From Gilliamella sp. App6-5 (GTDB lineage: Bacteria > Pseudomonadota > Gammaproteobacteria > Enterobacterales > Orbaceae), in assembly GCF_001690525.1 (NCBI RefSeq), contig NZ_LZGT01000020.1, forward strand, positions 1-35,497: a stretch of DNA of 35,497 nucleotides. Direction: 5' to 3'. Of this stretch, positions 28,507 through 35,497 are shown piece by piece; position 1 is the first letter of the stretch; each line of letters starts with the position of its first letter. The notes below the pieces were generated by a model. That model was not told the DNA's origin. It ran no database searches and saw nothing but the letters and a program-made list of their open reading frames with translations. Position numbers and translations under genes: made by a program.

Positions 28507-29448
28507 ATGAATAATATTACGAATATGTCTCAGCCAAAAAGCAAATGGCAACTCTTTAACTGGCTTTATACCGGTAAATTACCGCTAAACGAATTATGGC
28601 TTAACCCGACCTATCGTTATAAGTTTTTTTTAAGAACCTTGTTCTTAAGTCCAATTACTTTCAAATGGCTTGATAAATTAAGACAGTATCCACTGCTTGG
28701 CTATTATTTTTCATGCCAAACTAATTTACCATGTAAATTACAGCGACCTTATTTAGCCTCTTGCTTGAGTCAAAAAGCCCGTTATGACGCTTTGGCGTAT
28801 CACTATGATTTTTTAGCTAAACAACCTTATAGCGTAAGCAAGGCTTTTTATAATCCGCAATTGCCTTTTGTATTGGCGGATGTAACAGTTAAAAATGAAC
28901 AAAACATTAAAATAGCAGTGCAAGCCCGTAATAAATTTGCAAGAGAGGGCGAAGTCAGCCTTTATTTTTATGATAGTGATGGCATCGACTTAGCCACTTT
29001 GACGTTTTCAATCGTTGAATATCAAGCCAAACCAACACTCTTTATTGCTGGATTACAAGGCACAGGACACGATGATGCACGTACTCGTGTACAAAAAGCA
29101 ACTAAAGCCTGCTATGGGCTATTCCCTAAACGTATTGCTGTTGAAGCCGCATTAACTGTTGCGCGTTACTATCAATTAACGCAAATTGTTGCCGTGGGTA
29201 ACAAAACTCATATCTATAACAATTGGCGCTATAACAGCCGTCAAGAGCGCATTTTGTCGGATTATGACGATTTTTGGTTAACCCTTGATGGAAAACAAGA
29301 TACTAATGGTTTATTTATACTACCAAATCAAATTAATCGAAAATCAATTGAAGAAATTGCCAGTAAAAAACGCTCAGAATATCGTAATCGTTATGTGTTA
29401 TTGGATCAGCTTCAACTTAATATTGAGCAAACTTTAGCATCATTATAA
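28507..29448 (+). CDS. ybjX: VirK/YbjX-family protein (DUF535)
   Basis: This 313-residue protein fits the VirK/YbjX family, linked in enterics to envelope integrity and resistance to antimicrobial peptides. Characteristic parts are HYDFL, the central EVSLYFYDSDGIDLATLTFS, IAGLQGTG.DDARTRVQKATKACYGLFPKRI, and SRQERILSDYDDFW. No signal peptide or clear membrane segment is seen. Start at ATG 28507; the ribosome site is weak. It precedes lysO on the same strand; both lie in one neighbourhood in E. coli too (ybjX and ybjE). Confidence 0.9.
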   Translation: MNNITNMSQPKSKWQLFNWLYTGKLPLNELWLNPTYRYKFFLRTLFLSPITFKWLDKLRQYPLLGYYFSCQTNLPCKLQRPYLASCLSQKARYDALAYHYDFLAKQPYSVSKAFYNPQLPFVLADVTVKNEQNIKIAVQARNKFAREGEVSLYFYDSDGIDLATLTFSIVEYQAKPTLFIAGLQGTGHDDARTRVQKATKACYGLFPKRIAVEAALTVARYYQLTQIVAVGNKTHIYNNWRYNSRQERILSDYDDFWLTLDGKQDTNGLFILPNQINRKSIEEIASKKRSEYRNRYVLLDQLQLNIEQTLASL

Positions 29449-29528
29449 TGATTAGTGGTAATATATTAAAACGTATAATTGACCCCATAATTTAACAATA
29501 AAAGCAAGGAATAGTTAAGGAATAAAAT

Positions 29529-30443
29529 ATGTATTTTGGTATTCTTATTGCGCTAGTACCATTGGGTTTAGGATATTTAATTAAAATTAAAAACAACAGT
29601 TGGATGTCCAAAATTAATCTAACTTTGAGTTGGATGATCTACCTTATTTTGTTCATTATGGGAGTTGAACTGGCACATTTAGATAATTTAGTCACTAATT
29701 TGCAAGTTATTTTATATTATGCAATTGTTCTTTTTATTTGCACGTTTGGTGGGAATTTTGTTGTTTTAATGATGTTGGATTTTTTATCCCCCTCCAAAAC
29801 TGATAATGTGAATCAAACTTATACGTCACATTTTAAGATGATTCTTGAATCATTACGTGTATGTATTGCACTAATTATTGGGTTTATTTGTGGGTTATTG
29901 CCATTATTTATTTGGCAATATGCTGAAAATGTAACTCAAATTGTACTGTTTTTTTTATTATTTTTAGTCGGAATTCAATTACGCAGTAATAATATTTCGA
30001 TTAAACAAATTTTACTCAATAAAGTTGGGATGACCACATCCATATTGGTTGTAATGAGCGTTTTATTGGGCGGGATGGTTGCCTCGTTTATTTTAAACTT
30101 GCCTATTCGTGTTGGTCTTGCCATGTCATCGGGTTTTGGTTGGTATTCGTTATCGGGTATTTTAATGACAGAAGCCCACGGTCCAGTTATTGGTAGTGCT
30201 ACGTTTTTAAATGATATTTTGCGTGAATTATGTGCGATTATTTTAATTCCTATATTGATTAAGCGTCATCAATTAACAACATTAGGACTGTGTGGTGCGA
30301 CATCAATGGACTTTACGCTACCAATGCTACAAAAAGGTGGGGGGGTAGCCATTGTGCCGGCAGCTATTGCCCAAGGATTTTTATTGACGCTCATTATGCC
30401 CATAATTATCACGTTATTTAACTATGGCGGTTTTTGGTTTTAG
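29529..30443 (+). CDS. lysO: L-lysine exporter LysO (YbjE)
   Basis: A 304-residue inner-membrane protein with about eight hydrophobic segments, matching LysO, which exports lysine and its toxic analogue thialysine. Family regions are SWMIYLILFIMGVELAHLDNL, GWYSLSGILMTEAHGPVIGSATFLNDILRE and TSMDFTLPMLQKGGG, the last two carrying the conserved acidic and Thr/Ser residues thought to line the pathway. AAGGAATAAAAT precedes the ATG. Length is close to the E. coli protein. Confidence 0.92.
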   Translation: MYFGILIALVPLGLGYLIKIKNNSWMSKINLTLSWMIYLILFIMGVELAHLDNLVTNLQVILYYAIVLFICTFGGNFVVLMMLDFLSPSKTDNVNQTYTSHFKMILESLRVCIALIIGFICGLLPLFIWQYAENVTQIVLFFLLFLVGIQLRSNNISIKQILLNKVGMTTSILVVMSVLLGGMVASFILNLPIRVGLAMSSGFGWYSLSGILMTEAHGPVIGSATFLNDILRELCAIILIPILIKRHQLTTLGLCGATSMDFTLPMLQKGGGVAIVPAAIAQGFLLTLIMPIIITLFNYGGFWF

Positions 30444-30486
30444 CTCTAGCTTAATGTGCAGGAAAACATCGAGTCATCTATATTTT

Positions 30487-30667
30487 ATGATTAAAATAAG
30501 CTTCTAAAAAATTCATAAGGCGATTTACCAGAAATCGCTTAAACTTTTGCTTTTATCTTTTGAATTGTTACTATTTGCTGATTATGCTATATCTCCATTA
30601 AAGTACGAATTATGTTTTCGGCTTACCCATTCATTTGCGGGCAGGCAGGTTTAGTGAATTTTTAATT
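30487..30667 (-). pseudogene. IS481-family transposase remnant (C-terminal end), copy B
   Basis: On the minus strand KFTKPACPQMNG, a stop, AENIIRTLMEI, a stop, HNQQIV, then after a deletion AISGKSPYEF can be read. This is the same transposase end as at 22977, more decayed and lacking the YYN-VKPH stretch. It lies in the same orientation about 7.3 kb away. Confidence 0.8.
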
Positions 30668-30809
30668 AATAAGATGGTGAGCACACGTTTAAACAAATGA
30701 GGACAGAAGTCTTAATTACCAAACGGTATAGGATCCTGAATATTTTTTACAAAATATAATCTAGAAAGTGAACAGTTGTGTAAATCATCCCCATTTTTGG
30801 GGGTGTAAT

Positions 30810-30890
30810 TCACACAAAATTAAGCTGTCTGTTTCGTGTTTTATATGCAATGGGAGTCATGCTATTTAATGTTTCATGAGTTTTTAGTGT
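30810..30890 (-). pseudogene. IS3-family transposase C-terminal fragment
   Basis: The minus strand encodes THETLNSMTPIAYKTRNRQLNFV followed by TGA, the typical end of an IS3-group OrfB after the catalytic glutamate. Upstream sequence is lost. CCCCATTTTTGGGG just past the stop may be part of the insertion-sequence end. Confidence 0.65.
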
Positions 30891-31018
30891 TATAAATGGT
30901 TGGACGACTAACTATAAAACATTTAGTCAAATCAGTGACAGTCATTTTTTTATGATGTAAGCGCCATATTGCTTGTTGTTGATAAAGTGTTAGTTTTATT
31001 TTTATATCTATTCATTAC
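30891..31018 (-). pseudogene. Transposase N-terminal helix-turn-helix fragment
   Basis: The minus strand reads KLTLYQQQAIWRLHHKK then MTVTDLTKCFIVSRPTIY, a helix-turn-helix typical of the start of IS481-type transposases, with an ATA where the start codon would be. It runs straight into the IS3-like C-terminal fragment, so two unrelated transposase pieces have been joined by deletion. Confidence 0.6.
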
Positions 31019-31252
31019 AGTATTTTCTCAAATTACTATAAACAACGTGAGTAATTCCTACAGTTATGGATTTTTATACGTTTAACAAAACTTTACAAAA
31101 AATTAGGTAAAAAATGAAGTTTTTATTCTAAAATAGCGTAACATAGTTATATACTTTTTTATGTTAAATCATTAAAAATGATATTAACTGATTATTTTAT
31201 AACAATAAATTCGTAAAAATAAATATGAGGAATAATAAAATTATGATAGAAT

Positions 31253-32872
31253 ATGAACTTAATCGGGCATCGGGCATCGGGCATCGGGCATCGGGCATCG
31301 GGCATCGGGCATCGGGCATCGGGCATCGGGCATCGGGCATCGGGCATCGGGCATCGGGCATCGGGCATCGGGCATTTTGTTAGTTGTTTTATTTCAAATG
31401 TAATATTACAGCAAAACGTTTTATCTTTAGCGTTACCTTTTTGTTTTAAACACTTCCATTGCAAATCTCACTTTGCTACCAAAATAACGGCACTGACAGC
31501 TCACTTAAAACCAAAACCTACTCAAGTAATGAGTTTAATCTTATTATCACAATGGGTACACGTTGGCTCAGCTAATGCAATACTAACAGCGACTTCAAGT
31601 CAGGTTATTGCTGGGAATGCACCGCAAGTGGTGGTGTTATCGAGTGCAGATAAACATGGTTTTACTGTCAACGGTGTTTTTTATAGTGAGGAAAATGGCA
31701 CGCTAAAATCTGGTGAAGTGAAAGAATTTGATGGTAATTTAACGCTGAATGATTTTAAAGTGGCAACTTATACACCAACCAACTTAGATAGGGTAAAGAA
31801 TTATCGCGATATCGATGGTGATAATGCTGATCCGAGTCAACCGTTTAAAGTGGAATCGACTTACTATTGGTGGTATGACAATAGCGGAAGACGCATAACT
31901 GGTGATGATAAGAAAAAGATTATAGGTTGTGGCAGTGGTTTTTCAATGCCACTAAAATTGGTAATTGAAACAAAAGTAAAAGCCTATTCGGAGTATGGTA
32001 TCCCAAATGAAAGCAAACAGCTTAATTTATCCAAGAGCTACCAAATAGCAGCAAAATCAGAGCTATGTTATGCCAAACCCAATTCTACTATTGTTCATCC
32101 AGAACACCAATGGATTGGAGTTGATTTAAAAACGGAGGCATATTATTTTAATCGACCTGAATATGCTAATCGCCATCCTCTTGTTGGTGGCGGTTATACT
32201 CAAGATTATGTACCAAACTATGGTTTTAAGGTTAAACCCGTGGTGTCGTCAAAAACATTTCCAGCAACGGGATTTCCTGGAGCTAAATTTCAGTTAGTGA
32301 TGACTGGTGCGCAAACAGATTACCGCTATCAATTAATTAACAATCCAGGAGGAGGGGTGTCGGTTGATCAAAATGGCTTAGTAAAACTTAATAGCAAACC
32401 ATCAGGAAATGTTACAGTGAGAGCTACTTTAAAAAGAGATCCCTCAATTGTTCACGATTATACCTTTAATCCTACTGCTACTTGGGGAATACCTCAAAAT
32501 TTTAGGGGAACGTTTAATGCTGTACAACAACGCTGTGGCGGTTTACAAAATATGATGAGACTAGCTCAATTAACAAACTCACCACGATATGAAGGTCAAA
32601 CAGCAGAATTAGATAGAGACAAACTGACAATTTCTAATAGTTACACTCGTGCCATAGGAGACTCTATTTTGGGTGAATGGGGGTGGACCACTAAATCTTC
32701 TTATCCTGATTCAGAATGGCAAGAATTAAATCCTGATTATTTTATGTCTAGATATTGGACTATAAATGTCCGTGAACATGGGATATATTATATTGTGCAT
32801 AGCCATGATGGGTTTATTGGTTCCTTTTTAGCTGAAGATCCTGATTTAGGATATGCAATTTGTAAAGGATAA
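31253..32872 (+). CDS. Phase-variable secreted/surface protein with Ig-like and lectin-like domains
   Basis: In the present sequence ATG 31253 gives a 539-residue frame whose first 40 residues are GHRASGI repeats encoded by a 7-bp tandem repeat. A signal-like segment follows (MSLILLSQWVHVGSANA, residues 93-109), preceded by an extended N-region as in autotransporter-type leaders. An Ig-like domain lies around residues 320-410 (SSKTFPATGFPGAKFQL to NVTVRATLK). The C-terminal ~110 residues (CGGLQNMM, GEWGWTTKSSYPDSEW, YWTINVREHGIYYIVHSHDG, end CKG) resemble the C-type-lectin-like tip of invasin/intimin passengers, with two cysteines that could pair. No beta-barrel anchor is present. ATG 31243 has a better ribosome site (GAGGAA) but stops at 31381 with 16 repeats. 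Confidence 0.8.
   Translation: MNLIGHRASGIGHRASGIGHRASGIGHRASGIGHRASGIGHFVSCFISNVILQQNVLSLALPFCFKHFHCKSHFATKITALTAHLKPKPTQVMSLILLSQWVHVGSANAILTATSSQVIAGNAPQVVVLSSADKHGFTVNGVFYSEENGTLKSGEVKEFDGNLTLNDFKVATYTPTNLDRVKNYRDIDGDNADPSQPFKVESTYYWWYDNSGRRITGDDKKKIIGCGSGFSMPLKLVIETKVKAYSEYGIPNESKQLNLSKSYQIAAKSELCYAKPNSTIVHPEHQWIGVDLKTEAYYFNRPEYANRHPLVGGGYTQDYVPNYGFKVKPVVSSKTFPATGFPGAKFQLVMTGAQTDYRYQLINNPGGGVSVDQNGLVKLNSKPSGNVTVRATLKRDPSIVHDYTFNPTATWGIPQNFRGTFNAVQQRCGGLQNMMRLAQLTNSPRYEGQTAELDRDKLTISNSYTRAIGDSILGEWGWTTKSSYPDSEWQELNPDYFMSRYWTINVREHGIYYIVHSHDGFIGSFLAEDPDLGYAICKG
31263..31374 (+). repeat. Heptanucleotide tandem repeat, 16 copies of TCGGGCA
   Basis: The 112 bases are exactly sixteen perfect TCGGGCA units. 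They lie 10-20 bases inside the start of the adhesin-like gene. Because seven is not a multiple of three, each gain or loss of a unit shifts the downstream frame. This is the classic pattern of slipped-strand phase variation. The repeat is GC-rich and stands out from its AT-rich surroundings. Confidence 0.95.
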
Positions 32873-32876
32873 TTCA

Positions 32877-32910
32877 TAGTTTGATGCTGATAATGATCAG
32901 CATCAAACTA
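32877..32910. other. Long hairpin after the adhesin-like gene
   Basis: TAGTTTGATGCTGA and TCAGCATCAAACTA are perfect 14-base complements around TAATGA, five bases after the stop codon. The plus strand has no T tract after it (AAAATTATAT), so it may act by blocking 3' exonucleases, or as a terminator of a weaker type. Confidence 0.65.
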
Positions 32911-33092
32911 AAAATTATATCGAAAATAGTTGTGTTTTTATGGCGTGAATAAATAGCAGTATTAATCCAATGCAGTAAAAATTTGGCAAAATAGCCAGTA
33001 AAAAGCGTTTTTTATATTGTAAATAATTTAACTAGATTATTATACTAAATAACGATTATATAAGACTATTGCTAGTTAAAACCACATCATAA

Positions 33093-34181
33093 TCATTCAT
33101 CATCTACAATGCCATCAATGAATTTACCTTTGTACCATACCATATTTTTATACAATATATTATCTTCACCAATCATATGCGGATTTTCTCGATTAATATT
33201 ATTTCGGTTTAACAAACAAGCGTTATATTCATCTTCATTACATTTTCTGTGCTTTTGAGTATCAATGTTTTTAAACTGACAGCTATTTTTTATATTGATA
33301 TATTTGTATTTTTGATAATGATAAATACTTTGTATTGTTGTCAAGACTCTTTGCTGTTTTTCATTATAATCATAACAATTTTTTTTACCTGTGGCCGATT
33401 TATCTTTCGGGTTAAAATCGATATCGCTACCCCACAAGTTTGTGGCAACAAATTTACCTTTGTTATTGATATAGTAGTCATAATTTTCTCCTATTCTGGC
33501 ACTTGAGGCATATTTTTTAATGGCTAAATCAAGATTGCCGTCAAAATTGATATCCTCTAGATAAATGCTGTTAAATTGGTTGTAGCTATAATGTAAATTT
33601 TGTATTTTTTGAATTAATTGGTGGTTGCTTTTTTCATAAACATTCACACCAACTAGTTTAATTTTTTCTTTTTTCTTTTTTGATAATACCGCAGTAAAAT
33701 AAAATTTATCTGATGAATCTGCCTGTAATAATTCAAGGCGATCAAATTCATCATCTGCTTCATCACTTATTTCAAACTGTTTTTGTAATTTTACTGGGTA
33801 TTGTTGATTTTTTTTACCATCAAACCAATAACCAATTAATGTCTGATTAAATAGTGTTTGCCCACTATGATTAAATTTGAAATAACTGATTGAGTTTTTC
33901 ATTTTTGGGCGATTATCATTGTTATCAAAATAAATATCTTTATCATCATAAAGTTTTAAACTGGTTTGCTGGATAACTTCATCGCATGAGTCCATTAGCA
34001 CACAATCATAGGATAAAACATGTTGTATTTGTTTGTGATCATCTTTATCGACCCAAAAAGCTTTTATTGTGCTCAAATATAACGTTATTTCTTTATCCTC
34101 CATATGGCCTTTGTAAACATAAGTAAAACTCAGTACAGGAAAGGAGAGTATTACAAGCAAAGCAAATAGTATCGTTTTCAT
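33093..34181 (-). CDS. Secreted hypothetical protein with a VCBS/XAC2610-like motif
   Basis: A 362-residue protein with a clear signal peptide (MKTILFALLVILSFPVLSF). The middle holds IYLEDINFDGNLDLAIKKYASSA, the calcium-loop-like D-x-N-x-D-G-x-x-D-L pattern of XAC2610/FG-GAP-type secreted proteins, followed by YYINNKGKFV as in that group. The C-terminal third has four cysteines (CYDYNE, CQFK, CNEDE, CLLN) that could pair. The rest is lysine/asparagine-rich. No partner gene is seen. It is convergent with the adhesin-like gene. A periplasmic or outer-surface place is inferred; function is unknown. Confidence 0.7.
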   Translation of the reverse strand: MKTILFALLVILSFPVLSFTYVYKGHMEDKEITLYLSTIKAFWVDKDDHKQIQHVLSYDCVLMDSCDEVIQQTSLKLYDDKDIYFDNNDNRPKMKNSISYFKFNHSGQTLFNQTLIGYWFDGKKNQQYPVKLQKQFEISDEADDEFDRLELLQADSSDKFYFTAVLSKKKKEKIKLVGVNVYEKSNHQLIQKIQNLHYSYNQFNSIYLEDINFDGNLDLAIKKYASSARIGENYDYYINNKGKFVATNLWGSDIDFNPKDKSATGKKNCYDYNEKQQRVLTTIQSIYHYQKYKYINIKNSCQFKNIDTQKHRKCNEDEYNACLLNRNNINRENPHMIGEDNILYKNMVWYKGKFIDGIVDDE

Positions 34182-34329
34182 TGTTATTATTTCGTTTCTC
34201 TTAATTTCTTATTTCAATGTGATGTTATAGAATTTTTATATGAATTGAAAGATATTAATTGATCCTCGCCAAAAAAGTGGACAAAAGTTGCCTCTATGAT
34301 ATAAACAAAAATCATAGGAGACAAATATC

Positions 34330-34611
34330 ATGGTCAAAAAATTTAGTATCGAATTCAAACAACAATCGGTGGATTATGCGTTATCTAATGCACACCTTTC
34401 TATCAGCGAACTTGCCAACCATCTAGGTGTGGGTAAATCAACCCTAGATAAATGGATTAGGCAACTTTCCCCGAATAAAACCAGCCGTCGAGAGTTAACG
34501 GCTGAGCAACAGCGGATTATGGCGTTAGAAAAAGAGATTAAAGAACTGAAAATGGCCAATGATATACTAAAAAAGGCGCATGTGTACTTCATCAACAATC
34601 CAAGTCGGTGA
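34330..34611 (+). CDS. IS3-family transposase OrfA
   Basis: This 93-residue DNA-binding protein has a helix-turn-helix (SISELANHLGVGKSTLDKWIRQL) and a leucine-zipper-like coiled coil (IMALEKEIKELKMANDILKKA), as usual for OrfA. A slippery A-AAA-AAG (34569-34575) lies in the zero frame near its end. A -1 shift there joins it to the orfB frame through VLHQQSKSVKYAYMKN, making the OrfAB transposase. OrfA alone normally acts as a regulator. Confidence 0.93.
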   Translation: MVKKFSIEFKQQSVDYALSNAHLSISELANHLGVGKSTLDKWIRQLSPNKTSRRELTAEQQRIMALEKEIKELKMANDILKKAHVYFINNPSR

Positions 34612-35480
34612 AGTACGCTTATATGAAAAATCATTTAATCTGCTATCCCGTTACTAAGATATGCTCATTACTTGGTGTCAGTTCATCGGGTTATTATGCT
34701 TGGTTAAAAAGAGCAAACAAATCAGCCAAACTCAGCGAGTATATCCAAAAGCAGTATTGGCAACATAAAGCCCGTTTGGGTGCGCCAAGCCTGCTTCATG
34801 ATGCAAGAGAAGCGGGCTATCAAGTTTCAGAAAGGACAATTAGCCGTGTTTTGCAACAATTGGGATTACGGAGTAAAGCAGCACGTAAATTCAAGTATAA
34901 AACAGATACGGCTCATCACAATATTGCGCCCAACCCGTTAGATAGGCAATTTAACCCTGATAAGCCGAATACGACATGGGTAACCGATATTACTTATATT
35001 AAAACGGGTGAAGGTTGGTTATATTTGACGGTGATTATCGATTTATATGGACGAAAAGTGATTGCTAGGCAAACGAGTCGCTACATAGACCGCCATTTAG
35101 TGTGTAATACATTAAAACAAGCCTTATTTCGGCGTTACTTTCCTAAAAATGTACTCATTCATAGTGACCAAGGAAGCCAATATTGCAGTGCTGATTTCAA
35201 GCAGTTATTGTTACAATATGGACTCAGGCAAAGCATGAGTCGAAGAGGAAATTGCTTTGATAATGCGGTTGTTGAAAGTTTTTTTCATACACTCAAAACA
35301 CACATTATTCATGACTGTTACTACAAAACGAGGAAACTGGCTAATAAAGCACTATTTGAATATATTGAAATCTATTATAATCGGATACGCCGTCATTCAG
35401 CTAATGGCTGGGTATCACCTGAACAATATGAACAACAATATTACCAAAACGAAAAAATGATAGAGGTGGGCACTGTCTAA
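34608..35480 (+). CDS. IS3-family transposase OrfB (DDE domain)
   Basis: This 290-residue part has an HTH_21-like start (YYAWLKR, GAPSLLHDAREAGYQVSERTISRVLQQLGLRSK) and the rve catalytic core with all three acids: Asp in WVTDITYI, Asp in IHSDQGSQY, and Glu in NAVVESFFHTLK. The end IYYNRIRRHSANGWVSPEQYE is typical. The GTG at 34608 overlaps the orfA stop by four bases, but the active product is expected to be the frameshifted OrfAB. It appears intact. Confidence 0.93.
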   Translation: MKYAYMKNHLICYPVTKICSLLGVSSSGYYAWLKRANKSAKLSEYIQKQYWQHKARLGAPSLLHDAREAGYQVSERTISRVLQQLGLRSKAARKFKYKTDTAHHNIAPNPLDRQFNPDKPNTTWVTDITYIKTGEGWLYLTVIIDLYGRKVIARQTSRYIDRHLVCNTLKQALFRRYFPKNVLIHSDQGSQYCSADFKQLLLQYGLRQSMSRRGNCFDNAVVESFFHTLKTHIIHDCYYKTRKLANKALFEYIEIYYNRIRRHSANGWVSPEQYEQQYYQNEKMIEVGTV

Positions 35481-35497
35481 TATTTTGGCGAGGATCA

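Larger units (their letters stand above)
34260..35497 (+). mobile_element. Complete IS3-family insertion sequence, 1238 bp
   Basis: The ends are matching inverted repeats. The left end reads TGATCCTCGCCAAAA and the right end, in reverse complement, begins with the same 15 bases; similarity continues inward (GGACA against AGACA, then CCTCTAT-AT in both). It carries orfA and orfB in the IS3 layout. The right end is the last base of the window, so the target-site duplication cannot be checked. Both reading frames look intact, so it may be active. Confidence 0.92.

Noticed and set aside
31263-31374. Regular repeat taken as a CRISPR array
   Set aside because: The units are only seven bases, with no spacers between them; it is a simple tandem repeat.
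31192-31464. Minus-strand open frame of ARCPMPD repeats
   Set aside because: Any 7-base repeat without stops is open on the other strand; no ribosome site and no domain, so it is a shadow of the adhesin-like gene.

Overview
The window looks like chromosome of an AT-rich gammaproteobacterium. Core genes (pyrG-eno, rhlE, yggL, ybjX, lysO, a nik-type operon) resemble those of Orbales such as the bee-gut genus Gilliamella. That genus call is inference from gene content, base composition and remembered protein similarity, not from a search.

Region 1 (1-11778) is the end of a degraded integrative and conjugative element (ICE). After a partial IS1182-like transposase at the left edge come a minus-strand restriction-modification operon (5-methylcytosine and N6-adenine methyltransferases plus an HNH nuclease), several small accessory genes, two toxin-antitoxin loci (one broken), a DUF3577 ICE protein, and on the plus strand a MobH-family relaxase and a split Xer-like integrase. 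The element stops at a truncated tRNA-Ile(CAU) 3' part. Two accessory genes carry long, nearly identical 5' leaders with covarying hairpins that end in a helix burying the Shine-Dalgarno sequence. A third gene has the same end-structure built from different bases. This leader family is the best candidate here for an undescribed regulatory system.

Region 2 (11779-14500) is a scar of a second island: a P4-type integrase start fused to an IS481-like transposase end, a membrane-protein fragment, a small zinc-ribbon protein, a secreted protein and a YjbR-family protein.

Region 3 (14600-30450) is mostly chromosomal backbone: a nikABCDE-like operon with a MATE exporter as sixth gene and a Fur-like operator upstream, then rhlE, yggL, a decayed TonB-dependent siderophore receptor, pyrG-eno, ybjX and lysO. 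Fossil IS481-type transposase ends lie at 22977 and 30487.

Region 4 (30450-35497) has more insertion-sequence fossils, then a lectin/Ig-like surface protein whose start region holds exactly 16 copies of a 7-bp repeat, a strong phase-variation candidate. A secreted repeat-poor protein and a complete IS3-family element (34260-35497) ending at the last base of the window follow.
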